Source of the DNA: Oceanospirillales bacterium
GTDB taxonomy: Bacteria; Pseudomonadota; Gammaproteobacteria; Xanthomonadales; SZUA-36
Assembly: GCA_003232965.1 (NCBI GenBank)
Contig: QIKG01000003.1
Span: 1-8,319 of the forward strand
Length of the DNA stretch: 8,319 bases
Direction of reading: 5' to 3'
The notes beneath the pieces were generated by a model. That model searched no databases. It was not told where the DNA came from and saw nothing but the letters and a program-made list of their open reading frames with translations. Positions 6,065 through 8,319 of the stretch are shown here, one piece after another. Both the position numbers and the translations under genes were made by a program. Position 1 is the first letter of the stretch, and each line of letters starts with the position of its first letter.

Positions 6065-7545
6065 CAGCTGACCCGGGTCACCCTGACTAATTCATCCAGA
6101 CTGGTAATTCCAGCCTCTACTTTGGCCCAGCCATCAGCCACAATTGATGGCCATTTTTTCCGCGCATGTTCCAACAAAACAACTTCTGAGGCCTGTTGAT
6201 GAATTAATTCTCGTAACGAATCATCGACACCTACAAGCTCATAAATTCCAGTACGACCGCGATAGGCTTGCTGGCCCCTGGGTAAATTATCAGGTAGATC
6301 ATGTTGTGGTTGCCAGATCATACAATCGGGTTTGAAGTCGAGATTTAAAGCACTAAAATCAGCTTCTGTAGCTATTCGTTGTAAAGAAAACTCCGGATCC
6401 AATTTACGCACCAGTCGCTGCGAAATCACCCCCAGTAGAGAAGATGACAACAGAAAGGGTTCAATCCCCATATCATGCAGTCGAGTCATTGCCCCGATAG
6501 CACTGTTGGTATGCAAGGTGGATAACACCAAATGACCAGTAAGGCTGGCCTGTACGGCAATTTTAGCCGTTTCCAGGTCGCGAATTTCACCGACCATCAC
6601 CACATCTGGGTCCTGGCGCAATATTGCTCGTAGGCCACGGGCAAAGCTCATTTCTACTTTAGAATTGACCTGGGTTTGACCAATACCATCAATATAATAT
6701 TCAATCGGGTCTTCTACCGTCATGATATTGCGGCTTTGGTCATTAAGCCGTGCCAATGCAGCATAAAGTGTGGTTGTTTTACCGCTGCCGGTGGGGCCAG
6801 TAACCAATAAAATACCGTGCGCGCGGTGGATTATTGAATCAACCGCATCCATATGTGGCTGACGCATGCCCAGTTGCGCTAAATCTAATCGGCCTGCCTG
6901 TTTATCCAGTAAGCGCAACACGACCCTTTCGCCATGTCCCGAGGGCAATGTGGATACCCGGATATCCACCGGCCGGCCTGCAACTTTCAGCGATATTCTG
7001 CCATCTTGGGGCAATCGCTTTTCGGCAATATCCAAGCGCGACATCACTTTTATTCTAGAAACCAGCAAAGGGGCAAGTTGGCGCGGTGGATTCATTACTT
7101 CATTGAGCATGCCATCGACCCGCAAGCGGATAGACAAACGATTTTCGAAGGGTTCGATATGAATATCAGAAGCGCCTTCTTTGACAGCCTGAGTTAACAG
7201 TGCGTTTATCAAACGGATAATCGGCGCATCATCCTGGCTTTCCAGTAGGTCTTCGACCTGGGGAAGTTCATCTACCAATTTGTCTAGATCTAGATTTTCG
7301 CCTACATCGGCGGCAACCGCGCTAGCATCGCCCTGTTGATAGAGAGTTTCCAGTAATTGTTTGTATTCTTCCGCCGGATAAAATTTTAGCTGAATTGGCC
7401 GCCCCAGAAAACGGCGCATCTCGGTGATGGCCGAAGATTTTCCAGGCTCCCTGACTGCGACCACAGCACTGCCGTCTTCAGCCTCACCGAGCAGGGTTGC
7501 GCCCTGCTGACGGGCAAACACATAAGGCGGGCGCAACGGATTCAT
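6064..7545 (-). CDS. gspE: Type II secretion ATPase GspE, lacking the tetracysteine zinc motif
   Basis: GspE is the cytoplasmic hexameric ATPase that powers pseudopilus extension through GspF and GspL. It has 493 residues. The N-terminal GspE/MshE-type domain covers about 1-100 (LRPPYVFARQQGATLL). The catalytic core has ASDIHIEP (125-132), LRVDG (141-145), Walker A GPTGSGKTT (250-258), Asp box VEDPIEYY (277-284), Walker B DPDVVMVGEIRD (312-323) and His box LTGHLVLSTLHTN (335-347). The C-terminus keeps YRGRTGIYEL and SLDELVRVT. The CxxC...CxxC module that normally follows QRLVR is missing: the sequence runs LVRKLDPEFS, and the second pair before YRGR is also absent. Only C408 remains in this region. 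The start follows the gspD stop by 3 bases, with GAAGG upstream. The stop overlaps gspF. Function is near certain. Confidence 0.95.
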   Translation of the reverse strand: MNPLRPPYVFARQQGATLLGEAEDGSAVVAVREPGKSSAITEMRRFLGRPIQLKFYPAEEYKQLLETLYQQGDASAVAADVGENLDLDKLVDELPQVEDLLESQDDAPIIRLINALLTQAVKEGASDIHIEPFENRLSIRLRVDGMLNEVMNPPRQLAPLLVSRIKVMSRLDIAEKRLPQDGRISLKVAGRPVDIRVSTLPSGHGERVVLRLLDKQAGRLDLAQLGMRQPHMDAVDSIIHRAHGILLVTGPTGSGKTTTLYAALARLNDQSRNIMTVEDPIEYYIDGIGQTQVNSKVEMSFARGLRAILRQDPDVVMVGEIRDLETAKIAVQASLTGHLVLSTLHTNSAIGAMTRLHDMGIEPFLLSSSLLGVISQRLVRKLDPEFSLQRIATEADFSALNLDFKPDCMIWQPQHDLPDNLPRGQQAYRGRTGIYELVGVDDSLRELIHQQASEVVLLEHARKKWPSIVADGWAKVEAGITSLDELVRVTRVS

Positions 7546-7548
7546 TGT

Positions 7549-8319
7549 TTAGCTGCCTTCACCGCTATATTCGGGTAATGGCGCCTGCAGATAGTCGGTT
7601 AATTCCGGCAACAATGGCATTTGCTCTGCTGGGGTTAAACCATCAGATGTTCGCCGCGATTCAATTTGGCGTGCACGCAGATAATTATATTTTTCGCTGG
7701 AAATTTGCTGACCACCATCATCGTTAAGGATGCGCGGGCGAATAAAAATCATCAAATTGCGTTTAATTGTATTGGTCGTACGATTTTTGAACAGCTCACC
7801 CAGAATTGGAATTTTGCTTAAACCAGGAACCGCATCAATGGATTCGCGTAATTCATCAGTAATCAAACCACCCAGCACCAGAATAGAGTTATCCGGCACC
7901 AGAACCCGGGTTTTCAGGGTGCGTTTGTTGGTCACTAAATCGACCGCTCCAATCACTGAAGAAATCGATGATATTTCCTGAGAAATATCTAGAATTACCG
8001 AATCTCCCTCGTTGATGTGCGGGGTAACGGTGAGCCGAATACCAACTTCAGTACGCTCAATGGTGGTAAAAAGGGGTTTACTACTCCGTCTTGATCAGAG
8101 GCACCGGTATTTGAATACTGGCCGGTTATAAAGGGCACTTCCTGGCCTACATAGATTTCCGCTTCGGCGTTATCCATGCTGACAATAGAGGGTGTGGATA
8201 ATACATTGGTGTCAGAATCGGTACTCAGTGCGGTTAATAATGCGCCAATTCCAAGAATTTCTTCACCAAGAATACTGATAGTACCGGATACATAACCGAG
8301 GTTAAGACCAGCACCCGGA
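7549..8319 (-). pseudogene. gspD: Type II secretion secretin GspD, C-terminal part, frame broken once
   Basis: GspD forms the outer-membrane channel of type II secretion. Only the C-terminal secretin domain lies in the window; the gene continues beyond 8319. From 8318 one frame reads GLNLGYVSG, then ALSTDSDTNVLSTPSIVSMD, AEAEIYVGQEVPFITGQYS and VVNPF. The frame is then lost in a C4T5 run (minus strand; 8068-8076) and would stop at 7995. The next frame takes over at once with TTIERTEVGIRLTVTPHINE, then AVDLVTNKRTLKTRVLV, ILVLGGL, ESIDAVPGLSKIPILGELF and KRNLMIFIRPRIL. Together they give a complete, collinear secretin domain, so a single-base shift is the only defect seen. It may be a sequencing error, a recent mutation or, less likely, recoding. 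The stop is 3 bases before gspE. Identity is sure; status is not. Confidence 0.88.
8068..8076 (-). other. Homopolymer frameshift site in gspD
   Basis: The minus strand reads CCCCTTTTT followed by ACCACC. Upstream codons are GTA GTA AAC CCC TTT; to continue as ACC ACC ATT GAG CGT the run needs three or six T, not five. Adding one T, or slipping back one base, restores NPF-(F)-TTIER, the expected secretin sequence. Homopolymer runs are common sites of sequencing and replication error. Confidence 0.8.

Noticed and set aside
6834..7197. Overlapping plus-strand open frames inside gspE
   Set aside because: They are antisense shadows of a clearly conserved ATPase, with no family resemblance.

Overview
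The window looks like chromosome from a gammaproteobacterium, possibly a marine or polysaccharide-degrading lineage near Cellvibrionales (weak inference). RpoH, FtsE, FtsX and the type II secretion proteins all have gammaproteobacterial character. The right two thirds is conserved core sequence. The left third is AT-rich accessory sequence.

Layout: 1-630 holds no gene. It is AT-rich, with a small hairpin, helically phased A-tracts and a tandemly duplicated repeat block. 631-908 is a wreck of an IS256-family insertion sequence. 1022-1930 (+) encodes the most unusual protein here: a ToxR/CadC-like winged-helix DNA-binding domain, one membrane helix, and a predicted periplasmic histidine-phosphatase domain. 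A bidirectional terminator region (1976-2030) separates it from rpoH (2038-2898, -), the heat-shock sigma factor. rpoH has a very good sigma-E-type promoter at 3086-3114. Upstream on the same strand is a tightly packed run in the order gspD (end only) - gspE - gspF - ftsE - ftsX (8319 to 3164).

FtsEX is the ABC-type complex that controls septal peptidoglycan hydrolysis. In many gammaproteobacteria it follows ftsY and precedes rpoH. Here rpoH keeps its place, but gspDEF sits where ftsY is expected, with 13 bases between gspF and ftsE, so secretion and division genes may share a transcript. Two gsp details stand out. GspE lacks the tetracysteine zinc motif usual in the family. The gspD frame is broken by a one-base shift in a C4T5 run, which may be a sequencing error, a real mutation or, less likely, recoding.

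The best candidate for something undescribed is the regulator at 1022-1930. It appears to be a one-component transmembrane regulator whose sensor is a histidine-phosphatase fold with its catalytic residues apparently intact.
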